Shown: positions 8,393 to 18,393 of the stretch, one piece after another | Layout: the number at the start of each line of letters is the position of its first letter | Position numbering within the stretch: the stretch's first letter is position 1 | The notes under the pieces: generated by a model | Seen by the model: only the letters and a program-made list of their open reading frames with translations | What the model was told of the DNA's origin: nothing | Databases searched by the model: none | Translations under genes and position numbers: made by a program | DNA from: CAVQBP01 sp963848195 | GTDB lineage: Bacteria; Bacteroidota; Ignavibacteria; Ignavibacteriales; Ignavibacteriaceae | Assembly: GCA_963848195.1 (NCBI GenBank) | Contig: CAWKCY010000002.1 | Coordinates: 100,684-164,683, forward strand | DNA: 64,000 bases | Reading direction: 5' to 3'

Positions 8393-9486
8393 CCTGCAGA
8401 AATCTCCATTAACCGTTTATCCAGAAACGGTTTAAGCTTATTTTTAACTTCTTCAAAATCAATATTTTTCAGATTAGAATTTCGGGTTGATACATACTCA
8501 AAGTCAACCCCATAAGGTGACCAGATCATATCATCTGTATCATGAACATAAATACCAAATACCGGGATATGGAATGCAGCTGCAATATGAACTGCAGCAG
8601 TATCCGGTGTAAAAATAATACTTAAATTTGATATTATAGCAGCGAACTCATCAAAATTTTCAGAGGAGAATATAGCGGCTTGATTCGTTTTATCATGTAT
8701 GATATTTTCAGCATAATGTAAATCTTTTGGAGCCGTTATAATCAGGATATTTAAATTTATCCCGGCTTGTGCTTTATAAGTTAATAAAAAATCAATTAAA
8801 GATTTAAATTTCTCTACTCCCCAAAAGCGTGCTTCACTTCCGGCTGAAATATTTATTCCTATCAGAAAATTTTTGCTTGTAAAGGTCTTTTTCAAAAAAT
8901 CATCTGCTTTTCTCAATGAAATATAATCAGGGTAATATCCTATCCAATTCTTTGAATTATCAGCTTTTATATTAAATAATTTAGCTAGCTCAAGCAGCCT
9001 GGTTACTATATGCGTACTTTTAGAATCTAACTGTGGAACCGTCTTTGTATAAATGATTTTATTCTCTTTCTCTATTCCGAATTTATTCATGGCTTTACTC
9101 AAGGCAATTATATAGCTGACTGTAGTCGAAATATCATAATGTAAATCAACTATGGTATCAATATTTTCTTTTTTTATAAAATTTAAGATTTCATTTATTC
9201 CTTTAATTCCTTTTTTGAAAATAATTATTTCATCTACATCAGGATTATTATTATAGACAAAATAGTTCTTTTTATCTGCCAGTATATGGATTTTAGGATT
9301 TAACTTTTTCTTTATTAAGTGCAGAACAGGTGTAGTTACCAGCGCATCCCCAATCCTATTTAGTCTTATAAATAATATCCTATTGAATTTAACAGGGAGA
9401 GCGGGTTTTTTATTCCTACTGAATTTCGAAGTAAGTAGTAGTATCCGGAGTAATATATTTTTTAAGAAATTCTCTATACTTTTCAT
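8389..9486 (-). CDS. Glycosyltransferase family 9 (heptosyltransferase-like)
   Basis: A 365-residue GT9 enzyme and the first gene of the operon GT9-GT9-methyltransferase-ispE. Motifs: R-I-L-F-I-R-L-N-R-I-G-D-A-L-V-T-T-P-V near residue 35, the mid-domain I-G-I-N-I-S-A-G-S-E-A-R-F-W near 208, and the donor-site F-T-P-D-T-A-A-V-H-I-A-A-A near 292. It overlaps the next gene by 4 bases (ATGA). It lacks the cysteine clusters of its partner. Likely role: sugar transfer in lipopolysaccharide core assembly at the inner membrane. Confidence 0.87.
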   Translation of the reverse strand: MKSIENFLKNILLRILLLTSKFSRNKKPALPVKFNRILFIRLNRIGDALVTTPVLHLIKKKLNPKIHILADKKNYFVYNNNPDVDEIIIFKKGIKGINEILNFIKKENIDTIVDLHYDISTTVSYIIALSKAMNKFGIEKENKIIYTKTVPQLDSKSTHIVTRLLELAKLFNIKADNSKNWIGYYPDYISLRKADDFLKKTFTSKNFLIGINISAGSEARFWGVEKFKSLIDFLLTYKAQAGINLNILIITAPKDLHYAENIIHDKTNQAAIFSSENFDEFAAIISNLSIIFTPDTAAVHIAAAFHIPVFGIYVHDTDDMIWSPYGVDFEYVSTRNSNLKNIDFEEVKNKLKPFLDKRLMEISAG

Positions 9487-9543
9487 TACTACATCTTTTG
9501 TACTGAAGTTAGGTTTTATTAAAAAGTATTCGTTAGAAAAAGT

Positions 9544-9587
9544 ACTTTGTGTAACTTTGTGCCTTAGAGACTTTGTGGCTATTACAC
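9544..9587. repeat. Degenerate 11-bp-period array
   Basis: Four consecutive 11-base segments (ACTTTGTGTAA, CTTTGTGCCTT, AGAGACTTTGT, GGCTATTACAC) show a loose CTTTGTG periodicity. It lies in the spacer between the GT9 gene and the MFS gene and has no coding potential. Confidence 0.5.
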
Positions 9588-9643
9588 TATTTTTAAGCTT
9601 TTAATTGCCGCAAAGTAAGAACAATTAAAATCTACAAAATTTA

Positions 9644-10880
9644 TTAAACTTTTTTCAGTTTTCTGCCGTTAATATTGGGCAGTAAACCCGTAAATAAACC
9701 GAGCAAGGGTAAAAATGCACAAATCTGATAAACAAAAAATATACTGGTCTGATCCGCAAGTTCACCTAAGACAGCTGAACCAATACCCTCCCATTCCAAA
9801 AGCAAAGCCGTAAAACAAACCTGATATCATTCCTACTTTAGCCGGTAATAATTCCTGAGCATATACCAAAATTGCCGGAAATGCAGAAGCTAGTATTACT
9901 CCAATACATATTAATAGTATTGTCGTCCAGAATAAATTAGAATGTGGAAGTAATAAAGTAAAAGGGGCGGAACCAAGAATTGAAAACCATATTATGTATT
10001 TCCTTCCGAATCTATCGCTCAAAGGACCTCCAATCATTGTACCTATTACAATTGCAACAGAAAATATAAATAAATAAAGCTGAGAGTTCTGTACAGAAAC
10101 ATTAAATTTCGATATTAAATAAAAAGTCAGGTAGCTTGATATGCTTGCAATATAAAAATATTTTGAAAATATTAATACTAATAATATGAATATTGAAAAA
10201 AATACCTTTCGCCTTGAAACAGCAGTATGGATTTCTGTTTTCTTTGACGGAAGTTCTAATTTTATATGAGAAACAGTTTTTTTGTACCAACCTCCTACCT
10301 TTGTAAGAACTACCATTGCAACCAACGCTAATATCGAAAACCAGATAATATTGGATATTCCCGATCCTGTAATTACTATTGCAGCTAACAGAGGACCAAT
10401 AGATGCTCCTGCTCTTCCTCCAATCTGAAAAATCGATTGCGCAGTTCCACGATTTTCTTCTGATACTAAATAAGCAACCCGTGCAGCTTCAGGATGAAAG
10501 ACAGAAGAGCCGACTCCAATAAGTCCTACTGCAATTAATACCGTCTCGTAACTTTGCGAAAAAGATAGAAGAATTAATCCTATTAGTGTAAATCCCATTC
10601 CGGCTGCCAGAGAATATGGTTTCGGTTTTTTATCTGTATAGTGTCCTATAACAGGTTGAAATATTGACGCAGTTAGTTGAAATGTTAAAGTAATATATCC
10701 TATATGAACAAAATCCAGTTTAAATGAATCCTTCAATAAAGGATAAATTGCAGGAATAAGGGATTGCATAGCATCGTTAAGTAAATGAGAAAAGCTTATG
10801 GCAAAAAGAATAGGCAAAGCTGCTTTTTTACCTAAATCAGTAATCTTATCTATCTCTTTATTAAAAGTCCCGTTTTTCAT
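9644..10880 (-). CDS. MFS exporter, fosmidomycin-resistance (Fsr) type, frameshifted near 3' end
   Basis: A 12-helix major facilitator with F-S-H-L-L-N-D-A-M-Q-S-L-I-P-A-I-Y-P near residue 25 and G-H-Y-T-D-K-K-P-K-P at the 2-3 loop, typical of the Fsr family of drug or sugar effluxers. The first frame stops at 9762 after G-M-G-G-Y-W-F-S-C-L-R. One base less in the GGG run (plus-strand CCC, 9786-9788) restores G-M-G-G-I-G-S-A-V-L-G-E-L-A-D and a last helix pair ending I-N-G-R-K-L-K-K-V at 9644. The joined product is about 411 residues, close to E. coli Fsr. Either sequencing error or a recent inactivating indel. It sits one operon away from ispE, whose pathway is the target of fosmidomycin; this may be coincidence. 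Confidence 0.8.
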
Positions 10881-11080
10881 ATTGGAATGATTTAAAATCT
10901 GATACTTTAATTATTAAAAATAATTGCAAAATTAAGCAGAAAAATTAGGAGAGCAAAAAAAATTCAATATAGGGGTGAGAGATTCTATCTCTAAAATAAA
11001 TAGAGAGGCTGTGTTAAAAGAGACATAAGAAAAAAAAACACGGCTTTAGCCAAAAAACAGCTTTAAGGTAAACTTCACTT

Positions 11081-12607
11081 TTATTCCATGTAAAATCCCT
11101 CAAATTCGGGTTGTCGATATTTTAACCAATATTTTTGAAGGATCTTTATCTCATATGGGAACGAAAATAAATTTTTGTTATATCTTAATGCGGAAACCCA
11201 TTTCATGATTCTTCGCTGCATATTGCTGAGTTTATAATCAGAGATTGTAGGTGAATAACCATTAAGAACTGTTTCAAAATTATGGATTTTATCTACCATC
11301 TTTTTCGTAAGCCAGGGAGTCAAAGGATTCCGGTGTGTATCAAAGTTCTCCCATGAGGGGCTTAGCCAATCTTCCAATGTCTGCGGATACTTAAACCCAA
11401 GTTCTTTTGATTTATTTAATAAAACCGATTCTTCAGTTGGTACCGGACTAAAAATATATATTATAACTTCGGTTGAAGGATTTATATCTTTTATCTCCTT
11501 AATAAATCTAAGATCATCATTTATTTGTTTTTCGACTTTTGCTGCAGTTTCAGCCGGAAAACCGAGTATGAACGAATATTCCGGAATTATTTCAAATTTT
11601 TTTATCCTTAATGCAAACTTTTTAATTTGGTTACCTGTCTGTGTACCTCCTTTATTCATTGCTGCAAGCATTTCATCATTGCCGCTTTCTGCACCAAAGA
11701 AGATCATTTTACACCCTGCATCCCGCATTAATTCAAAGGTTTCGTCGTCATATTTATCCATTGTATCTATTCTGCTCTCACCCCACCAGTTTATATTTTC
11801 ATGCAGCATTAAGCGGGAAAATTCAATCACGCGTTTTTCCGATACAAAAAAATTATTATCAAAGAATTCTATTCCATTTATTCCATATTTATTTTTTAAA
11901 GTTATGATATCATTATAAATAACATCAGCCGATTTTGCTTTCCATCGGGCGTTAAAAATAGGTACAATTCCGCAAAAGGAGCATGTAAACGGGCATCCCA
12001 TACTTGAATGATATGCAAAAGTCTTACTTCCCATAAATGTCTTGCCAATATAATTTTTTATAGGGTAAAATTTATCTAAGGCATCATATGGCAGGTGCTT
12101 CAATAAATTTTGATCCGGTATGTCTCCTTTTCTGTTCTTTATAATTTTGTTTTCTTTCCGGTAAATTAAATTTTCTATACCTTCTAACGGTTTATCCAGC
12201 TCAAGAGCATCGATTAATTCCGGAAAAGAATTGTCACCTGGACCGCTAACAATGTAATCAATATATCCTGAATTAATAGAGGATATGTATTGGTTTGAAG
12301 CAAAATATCCACCCCATATTATTGTTATCTGTGGATATTCAAATTTAATTTTCTTCGTTATTGGGATAGCCTGTTTAATCTGTGGACCGGGCATTACTGT
12401 AGCGGCAAAGTACTTATATTCTCCTGTTAAAATATAATTTTTAATCTTATTCCATGGATCTGTTTCTAAATTACCGTCCACTATTACATATTCGTATTTA
12501 TCCTGTATTGATGCGGCTATTTGAAGAATGGAGATTGGTACCCTGTGATTATACCTTCCGCTTCTCGGATTAAAGAAAATTATTTTGTTTCCTTTTACCA
12601 TGTTCAC
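11081..12607 (-). CDS. B12-binding-domain radical SAM protein
   Basis: A 508-residue class B-type radical SAM enzyme. The N-terminal part (about 1-150) resembles a cobalamin-binding fold (V-D-G-N-L-E, T-V-M-P-G-P-Q, I-I-W-G-G-Y-F). It is followed by the cluster motif C-P-F-T-C-S-F-C (C-x3-C-x2-C, near residue 205) and the SAM-domain pieces F-F-D-N-N-F-F and F-F-G-A-E-S-G. Relatives methylate or rearrange lipids and sugars, or act on hopanoids and tetrapyrroles; the substrate cannot be named. Its neighbours (glycosyltransferase and two methyltransferases) suggest surface glycan or lipid modification. The ATG-rich start (M-N-M-V-K-G-N-K) leaves a choice between two methionines. Confidence 0.85.
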   Translation of the reverse strand: MNMVKGNKIIFFNPRSGRYNHRVPISILQIAASIQDKYEYVIVDGNLETDPWNKIKNYILTGEYKYFAATVMPGPQIKQAIPITKKIKFEYPQITIIWGGYFASNQYISSINSGYIDYIVSGPGDNSFPELIDALELDKPLEGIENLIYRKENKIIKNRKGDIPDQNLLKHLPYDALDKFYPIKNYIGKTFMGSKTFAYHSSMGCPFTCSFCGIVPIFNARWKAKSADVIYNDIITLKNKYGINGIEFFDNNFFVSEKRVIEFSRLMLHENINWWGESRIDTMDKYDDETFELMRDAGCKMIFFGAESGNDEMLAAMNKGGTQTGNQIKKFALRIKKFEIIPEYSFILGFPAETAAKVEKQINDDLRFIKEIKDINPSTEVIIYIFSPVPTEESVLLNKSKELGFKYPQTLEDWLSPSWENFDTHRNPLTPWLTKKMVDKIHNFETVLNGYSPTISDYKLSNMQRRIMKWVSALRYNKNLFSFPYEIKILQKYWLKYRQPEFEGFYME

Positions 12608-12615
12608 TTATTTAA

Positions 12616-13684
12616 TTATGCAATACCAATTTTTGAATATATTTCATTGAATTTTTGGGCAGTATCTTCAACGGTAACATGAATTTCCTGATTATAATCG
12701 TTCTTTTTGTAAAGCAGAGTTCTTATTGCATTCAGCATATCCTGATTGATTTTTACATGCAAAAACCTTTTTAGAGTCTGGTAAGAACCCTACATCGAAT
12801 GAAACTACATAAAGGCCGCAATATAAAGCTTCAAGAAAAACTAATCCCTGAGACTCATATAGTGATGTGTGAAGAAATATTTTAGATCTTCCCATATAGG
12901 TAAATACTTCTTCTCGAGGTATCTTTCCCGTTAATAAAATATTTTTTGAGAGCTCCTCCCTGTTGATTATTCTTTCAAACTCAGATTTTTGTTCCCCATC
13001 TCCAATTAATACCGTCTTAATAAAAGGGAAATCTTTTTTCAAATTTTGGATTATTTTGATGAACAAAATGTAGTTCTTCAAAGGAATAAAAGAACCAACA
13101 CCAATCAAGTCGATATCACGATCACAATCGGTTATCTTTATACTGCTTGTATTTTCAATCCCAAAAGGAATGATTAAATTGATTTTCGATTTGATAGTTT
13201 CATTAAAAATTCTGGATGTAAAATATGAACCTGAAGTAATGGTCAAATTGGAAAAATTCAAATACTTCAGATATTTATTTGTTCTCTTTGCATCCTGCCC
13301 CATTAAAGAAGCCACATGCGGTATTTTAAAAATCTTTGAAAGAAATTGTCCTATAAATGAGCATTCCATAAGCCAAAATGAATGTATACCCTTTACTCTT
13401 TCTTTCTTCCTGATTTTTATAAAGTACTTTATGACATAAATCCATGTAATTAATCTGTGGAAACTCCCTCTTCCTTTTCCGCCGGCAGAAAAAACTTTTA
13501 TATTATTCCATTGGTAAACTTTTTTAACGAAAGGATACTGGAAGCTGATTACAATAATATTTAAAAGAGGATTAACTGAATTAAAATGCTTTGCATATAA
13601 CTGCAGTGCAGGAATACAAGTTGTATCTTCTTCATCCTTCGGAAATCCGGGAACTAAGAAAACTATACTATCTGACAATTTCAT
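12616..13684 (-). CDS. Family 4 glycosyltransferase, frameshifted near C-terminus
   Basis: GT-B glycosyltransferase with a GT4 (GT1-type) C-terminal domain: I-G-V-G-S-F-I-P-L-K-N near residue 197, L-I-G-D-G-E-Q-K near 230, and the donor-binding stretch S-L-Y-E-S-Q-G-L-V-F-L-E-A-L-Y-C-G near 274. The first frame runs out at 12692. Removing one base from a 5-base run at 12761-12765 continues the family tail (K-I-N-Q-D-M-L-N-A-I then Y-S-K-I-G-I-A) to a stop at 12616, giving about 355 residues. Likely acts on a lipid-linked or surface glycan together with the adjacent radical SAM and methyltransferase genes. Confidence 0.8.
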
Positions 13685-13711
13685 ATATATTCCAGCCAGC
13701 CCGATTAAATT

Positions 13712-13843
13712 TCGTTAAGGAGATGCAAAGATGTCATCTTTAAAAGAAAAATTATTTTCAATTTTTGTTAAAATGTAAACACAAGTAAACTTATTTTTTT
13801 AGAAAATAAAGATGTCATCTTTAATACTGATTTTCTTGTAACA
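13712..13843. repeat. MITE-like inverted-repeat element, copy a
   Basis: Contains the 15-bp palindrome AAAGATGTCATCTTT at 13727-13741 and again at 13808-13822, 81 bp apart, around an AT-rich core (ATTATTTTCAATTTTTGTTA). The outer ends are degenerate versions of AGTTACGCA. It lies between the GT4 and methyltransferase genes. Other near-full copies: 16194, 18259, 26268 and 51959. Confidence 0.85.
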
Positions 13844-13847
13844 TCTG

Positions 13848-14621
13848 TTAATTATTTTTAATTACAATCCATGGAAACGGAGAACTATTTTTTGTAAGGA
13901 ACCTCGAAAAAATATTTTGTTTTCCCGGAATATACTTAAAATGAGGTTTATATTTTTCTAGTTCCTCATATGAATGATGAAAGTAAAAGTCTGACATTTG
14001 AGGGAAACCAATTTTATTATAATAATTATACGTTCTTTTTTGTGCTTTTGACATTTCAGAAGAATTATAAAAAGGTGAATCTATAACATGTATTTCACCA
14101 TTGTGTTTTGTTAAATATAGTAATCGTTCAAATAGATGATGTATATTTCTAAAATACTGGATTGAACTGGCGAGAATAACTATATCAAAATCTCCCAGTT
14201 CGAAATAATCTGCAAATATATCGGCATAGAAAAATTTATGATTATTCTGATAACAAAATACTCTCGCTGCCTGTTCCAGTTCAGATTTATTTACATCAAC
14301 TCCAATCACATAACAGTCCTGAATCATCGCTATATTATGAGTCAGCCAGCCGTTACCGCATCCTAATTCCATAATATTTAATGGTTTTTCTTTATTTTTT
14401 ATATATTCCTCAAGCCTAAGGATGGATTTTTCTCTTATTCTCCATTCCCTAAACAAAGGATGATTTTTGTTTATTGCAGGCAGATTTTTTACAACTTTAT
14501 CATCATAAATTCTATTCTCTTTTTTCCTCGTTTTTAGGTATAAACTTTCAAATTCGTTTTTCATATATTCAGACAAATAATAGACACCTTTTTTGATATA
14601 TAGTTTTTGTTCAGTCATCAT
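13848..14621 (-). CDS. Class I SAM-dependent methyltransferase
   Basis: Rossmann-fold methyltransferase with motif I M-E-L-G-C-G-N-G-W-L-T, then V-I-G-V-D-V-N-K-S-E-L and D-F-D-I-V-I-L-A-S-S-I-Q-Y-F. The longer open frame to 14690 runs deep into the upstream gene, whereas an ATG at 14621 (M-M-T-E-Q-K) overlaps its stop by only 11 bases, so that start is preferred. Substrate unknown. It is coupled to a second, unrelated-looking methyltransferase and lies in the glycan-type cluster. The C-terminal part ends F-P-W-I-V-I-K-N-N. Confidence 0.8.
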   Translation of the reverse strand: MMTEQKLYIKKGVYYLSEYMKNEFESLYLKTRKKENRIYDDKVVKNLPAINKNHPLFREWRIREKSILRLEEYIKNKEKPLNIMELGCGNGWLTHNIAMIQDCYVIGVDVNKSELEQAARVFCYQNNHKFFYADIFADYFELGDFDIVILASSIQYFRNIHHLFERLLYLTKHNGEIHVIDSPFYNSSEMSKAQKRTYNYYNKIGFPQMSDFYFHHSYEELEKYKPHFKYIPGKQNIFSRFLTKNSSPFPWIVIKNN

Positions 14622-15417
14622 ATTGAGCCGATAGTATAAAATGATCAGCCATTCTGTTAAAGGGAAAGTAACCCGAAAAGTATCTGTCAAATTGATTCAG
14701 GCTTCTGAAAAGTACATGATGCTTTCGTGGGAAATTTCTCATATAAGGGGGAGGTGTAAATGATGCCAGGCCCTGCAGCTTTATTTTTCTGAAGTTTTTT
14801 CCCAATGCCTTTAATACTTGACCTGGAGTGTAGTAAAAAGTATTAAAATGTTTTCCTTCAATATGAGATTTCGTCCCATTCTTTTTTAATCTTCGAAATG
14901 CTGTTCTAAAATGAAGGCGAAAAACCAAAGCTAATTCCCATGGACAATACGGAGGCATTAAAACTAAGGTCACTCTTCCATTCTTGTTTAATAGATTTGG
15001 AAAATGTTTAGTTATTTCCGTTAAATCAGGAGAACAGTTTAATCCTCCGAAGTTTGAAAAGATATAGTCAAAAGTACCCTTGTTTAGCTTATCAAGTTCA
15101 AAAAATGAACATTGCTGAATTGAGATGTAATCAGTTAATTGATGCTTTGTAGCTTTATTTTTTAATTGTAAAATCATTCCTTCTGATATGTCTGTTGCAT
15201 GGACCTTAAACCCATTCCCGGCAAAGAAAACAGCATCGGTACCGGTTCCTGAATTTAATTCCAAAATTTTATCTCCTTCTCTTAAAAAATTCATTACATG
15301 AAGTCTGACCTCCTGCCTCATAAATCTCAATATTGGGTGTTCTATTTCATAATCATCATAAATCAATGATTGACGTGAAAAAGCTTCTTTTATATTTTGA
15401 AGATTATAAGTATCCAT
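14611..15417 (-). CDS. Class I SAM-dependent methyltransferase
   Basis: A 268-residue methyltransferase with motif I I-L-E-L-N-S-G-T-G-T-D-A near residue 46, the acidic end of strand 2 in V-H-A-T-D-I-S-E-G-M, and motif II-like F-D-Y-I-F-S-N-F-G-G-L-N. The N-terminal S-R-Q-S-L-I-Y-D-D-Y-E is typical of UbiE/ubiquinone-type small-molecule methyltransferases. Substrate unknown. It is the first gene of the methyltransferase pair; the 253-bp upstream spacer (15418-15670) is AT-rich and separates it from the divergent response regulator. Confidence 0.8.
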   Translation of the reverse strand: MDTYNLQNIKEAFSRQSLIYDDYEIEHPILRFMRQEVRLHVMNFLREGDKILELNSGTGTDAVFFAGNGFKVHATDISEGMILQLKNKATKHQLTDYISIQQCSFFELDKLNKGTFDYIFSNFGGLNCSPDLTEITKHFPNLLNKNGRVTLVLMPPYCPWELALVFRLHFRTAFRRLKKNGTKSHIEGKHFNTFYYTPGQVLKALGKNFRKIKLQGLASFTPPPYMRNFPRKHHVLFRSLNQFDRYFSGYFPFNRMADHFILSAQYDD

Positions 15418-15670
15418 GTCATAAAATTTTTATCAATTAATAGTAACAATTAAATGAGTTTTAGTGACTGGATTTCTGAAAACATTGAATTTTTGTGCTA
15501 ATGATCATGAGTATGTTGTTAAATTGTTCTAAATATTTAAAATACTTAAGAATAATTTTTTATAATTTTCAAAAAAATTAACAAAAATAATCTGAATTAT
15601 TGAAATATTTGTAGGTTTTGTATTAAATTGCAAAAGTACTTTTTTCAATTATTAAAAAGGGGAGCCGGAT

Positions 15671-16036
15671 TTGCTGCCGAATATTTTAGTCGTGGAAGAC
15701 GACAAACCTGCTATTGTTTTATTTGAACATTATTTGAGAAATATTGGAAAAATTGATGTTGCCAATGATGGTGAAATCGCTATTGACCTTATAAATAATA
15801 ATTCTTATGATCTTATACTCATGGATATTAATCTTAGGGGCGATATGGATGGGTTAGTTTTAACTAGATACCTTCGAGATAAGGAAGAATTTAAAAATAT
15901 TCCGATAATTGCCGTTACTGCTTTTGGAAAATACTATAAAGACAATGCTCTTTCGGCTGGATGTAATTATTTTTTAATTAAGCCGTTTGAAAAATCTGAA
16001 TTATTGGATTTGGTATCGAAAGCCCTGAATAAATAA
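15671..16036 (+). CDS. Stand-alone response regulator receiver (CheY-like)
   Basis: A 121-residue receiver domain without an output domain. The acidic pair E-D-D is near residue 9, the phosphoacceptor Asp lies in L-I-L-M-D-I-N-L, Thr in I-I-A-V-T-A-F-G and the conserved Lys in F-L-I-K-P-F-E. The start is TTG at 15671, preceded by an AAGGGGAG ribosome binding site; no ATG is available in frame. No histidine kinase is nearby, so its partner is elsewhere. Downstream is repeat-rich spacer. Confidence 0.9.
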   Translation: MLPNILVVEDDKPAIVLFEHYLRNIGKIDVANDGEIAIDLINNNSYDLILMDINLRGDMDGLVLTRYLRDKEEFKNIPIIAVTAFGKYYKDNALSAGCNYFLIKPFEKSELLDLVSKALNK

Positions 16037-16071
16037 GATTTTCTATAATAAATTGGGAAAATTGTATAGCT

Positions 16072-16190
16072 TAAAAGTGTGGCTCACCTTGGAGGTAAAC
16101 CTCACTTTTTGGTTAATGATACCCACCGATAATAAAAAGTAACCTTGTCATCTTTCAAATATAGATTCTTGTATAACAATCGTTATTCAC
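16072..16190. repeat. Inverted repeat plus fragment of the MITE-like element
   Basis: An inverted repeat (AAAAGTGTGG / CCTCACTTTT, about 16072-16111) is followed by a right-end fragment of the 135-bp element (GTCATCTTTCAAATATAGAT and TTCTTGTATAAC, about 16147-16177), directly before full copy b. No gene is seen between 16037 and 16377. Confidence 0.6.
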
Positions 16191-16193
16191 TCA

Positions 16194-16328
16194 AGCTATG
16201 CAGATGTAAAGATGACATCTTTAAAAAACAAAAATTATTTTCAAATTCTATATTAAAATGTAAGTTCAATTAAACTTTATATTAAAAAATAAAGATGTCA
16301 TCTTTTCAATACAGATTCTTGCGTAACT
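16194..16328. repeat. MITE-like inverted-repeat element, copy b
   Basis: 135 bp. Palindromes AAAGATGACATCTTT (16208-16222) and AAAGATGTCATCTTT (16291-16305) are 83 bp apart, and the right end is GCGTAACT (16321-16328). It sits directly upstream of the PhoD-like gene. Confidence 0.9.
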
Positions 16329-16377
16329 TCTGTTATTCAACTATTTTGATGGTTATTTTCTATTTCTTTTAATATCT

Positions 16378-18258
16378 ATGAGATTGTTAAAGTTTTTAAT
16401 CCTTTTCCTAAATATATTTTTAATCATTTCAGGAAAATTATTTAGCCAGGCAATAACAAATAGTATTGTTGTAGGTGGTGTGACTTCTAATTCTGCAAGA
16501 TTCTGGGTTAGATTATCGGAGCCGGCAGAAATAAATATTGAACTTTCTACTAACGCTTTATTTAATACTTCAATTTTAGGCATTCCGGTTACTACAACTA
16601 AAGAATCAGATTTTTCGGGAATTGTAAATGTTTCAGGGTTACAACCTAAAACTAAATATGTTTATCGTGCTTTTGTGAATAATCAGATGGTCGATAATGC
16701 AGAAAGATCCTTTATAACTTTTCCGGAACCGGGCGAAACCGGTAAGTTTCAATTTGCTTTTGGTTCTTGTCAGCAATCAGGATCAGGACCGGCTTTAGGG
16801 AATGTCTATAAAGAAATAGTAAAACATCATCCCGATTTCTTCTTGCAATTAGGTGATTGGGGCTATCCTGATTCAACAGATAATGTTCCAATGGATAATA
16901 ATTTCTTTTCTGAAAATTATTCAACTGTCCAGCAAACTTATCTAAATAGATTCGGAATTTCTTACCCGATGGATTCTTTATTTAAGATTGCTCCGGTTGA
17001 TTATGTTTATGATGACCATGATTTTATGAATGATAATAGTTCGGCTGCAACATCTAGTTTTTTTCTTCCATATAGACCAAATCAATTCGGATCAGATTTT
17101 TTCTTAGAAGAGATCCCTAATCCCCCGAATGCACGCACAAACAGCATTAAAGGCTATAAAGAAAATATGCCCGGATATGATTTGCCAAACGAATCTAGAG
17201 GCATATATCATAAGTTTACTTACGGAAATACTGAAGTTTTTGCATTAGATTTACGTTCTCAAAGAAGTCCCAATTTAGAAGCATTTATAAAGGATACTAT
17301 GACCGGTCTTTGGGAATTCAATCCACCAAAATCCCATTCTTTATTGGGAAGGGATAGTTCTCCTGGTAACGGTGAAAGTCAACTGGATTGGTTTCTAAAT
17401 AGCCTTAAGAATTCATCTGCCGAATGGAAATTTATCATGAGTTCAGTTCCATTTAACATATCTCAGAGCAAAGGGATAGATCTGGGAATTGTTATGCAAG
17501 ATATTCCATTAAATATACCATTTGGAAACTTTCCTGAAGGAATAACAGGTTTTTATGCAGCCCTTGAATTATGTGATAAATGGGTGGGTTTCCCCTCCGA
17601 TATCGATACGGTTCTTCATTTTATAAATATCAATAATATTAAGAATGTTATAATTTTAAGCGGTGATTCACATAATGCAGCTATAGATGATGGTTTAAAT
17701 GCCGGTTTACCTGAGATAATGGCAGGAGGTCTGGATATCCCTAATTCAAAAGAAGTTGCTTTTTTTGAAGCGGTCGGTATTCACATCTGGAATAAAGGTG
17801 GACAGGGAATAACTACTCAAAATTTTAATAATTCGTTCGGTATGGTATCTGTCTATGGAAATGATTCCGTCAAACTTGCTTTGGTAGATGAAACAGGTAA
17901 AGAATTTGCATCTTATACATTGCCGTCTCAAAACTTAGTATCAGTCAGAAACAATAATTCCGAATTAAAATCTCCGGATATTTTTCTATTATCCCAGAAT
18001 TACCCTAATCCTTTTAATCCATCTACAACAATCAGTTATTCCGTGTCAAAAGAAAGCCGGGTTAATATATTAATTACGAATATTATTGGACAGAAAGTTG
18101 CCGGATTCAATGAAGGTGTTAAGTCTCCCGGAGATTATAAAATATTTTGGAAACCCCAAGCTTTGGCATCAGGAGTTTATTTCTGTATGATAACTGCTGA
18201 AACTAAAGACGGGCAGAGTTATCAAAAAAAATTATTAAAGATGCTAAAAATTAATTGA
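16378..18258 (+). CDS. PhoD-like alkaline phosphatase with T9SS sorting domain
   Basis: A 626-residue secreted metallophosphatase of the PhoD type. It has a signal peptide (residues 1-24, ending L-F-S-Q), an N-terminal fibronectin-like domain with V-G-G-V-T-S-N-S-A-R-F-W, then the metal-binding motifs F-A-F-G-S-C-Q-Q, F-L-Q-L-G-D-W-G, Y-V-Y-D-D-H-D-F and I-L-S-G-D-S-H-N. The last roughly 85 residues are a type A T9SS C-terminal domain starting S-Q-N-Y-P-N-P-F-N-P-S-T, so the enzyme should be exported across the outer membrane and anchored or released. Likely role: phosphate release from phosphodiesters or monoesters. It is flanked on both sides by MITE-like repeats and stands alone. Confidence 0.88.
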   Translation: MRLLKFLILFLNIFLIISGKLFSQAITNSIVVGGVTSNSARFWVRLSEPAEINIELSTNALFNTSILGIPVTTTKESDFSGIVNVSGLQPKTKYVYRAFVNNQMVDNAERSFITFPEPGETGKFQFAFGSCQQSGSGPALGNVYKEIVKHHPDFFLQLGDWGYPDSTDNVPMDNNFFSENYSTVQQTYLNRFGISYPMDSLFKIAPVDYVYDDHDFMNDNSSAATSSFFLPYRPNQFGSDFFLEEIPNPPNARTNSIKGYKENMPGYDLPNESRGIYHKFTYGNTEVFALDLRSQRSPNLEAFIKDTMTGLWEFNPPKSHSLLGRDSSPGNGESQLDWFLNSLKNSSAEWKFIMSSVPFNISQSKGIDLGIVMQDIPLNIPFGNFPEGITGFYAALELCDKWVGFPSDIDTVLHFININNIKNVIILSGDSHNAAIDDGLNAGLPEIMAGGLDIPNSKEVAFFEAVGIHIWNKGGQGITTQNFNNSFGMVSVYGNDSVKLALVDETGKEFASYTLPSQNLVSVRNNNSELKSPDIFLLSQNYPNPFNPSTTISYSVSKESRVNILITNIIGQKVAGFNEGVKSPGDYKIFWKPQALASGVYFCMITAETKDGQSYQKKLLKMLKIN

Positions 18259-18393
18259 AGTTACTCAGATCTAAAGATGACATCTTTAAAATGTAAAATC
18301 ATTTTAAATATTTTATTAAAATATAAGTTCAGACTAGCCTTATTTTGAAAAAAGTAAAGATGTCATCTTTCAAATATTGATTTTTGCGTAACT
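18259..18393. repeat. MITE-like inverted-repeat element, copy c
   Basis: 135 bp, the best-preserved ends: AGTTACTCAGAT at the left and the inverse of AGTTACGCAAAAAT at the right. Palindromes are at 18273-18287 and 18356-18370. It begins one base after the phosphatase stop and precedes the sugar transporter operon, so it may also shape the 3' end of the phosphatase mRNA. Confidence 0.9.

Noticed and set aside
11568..11918. Plus-strand frames of 88-116 codons
   Set aside because: Antisense to the radical SAM gene, which has clear motifs.
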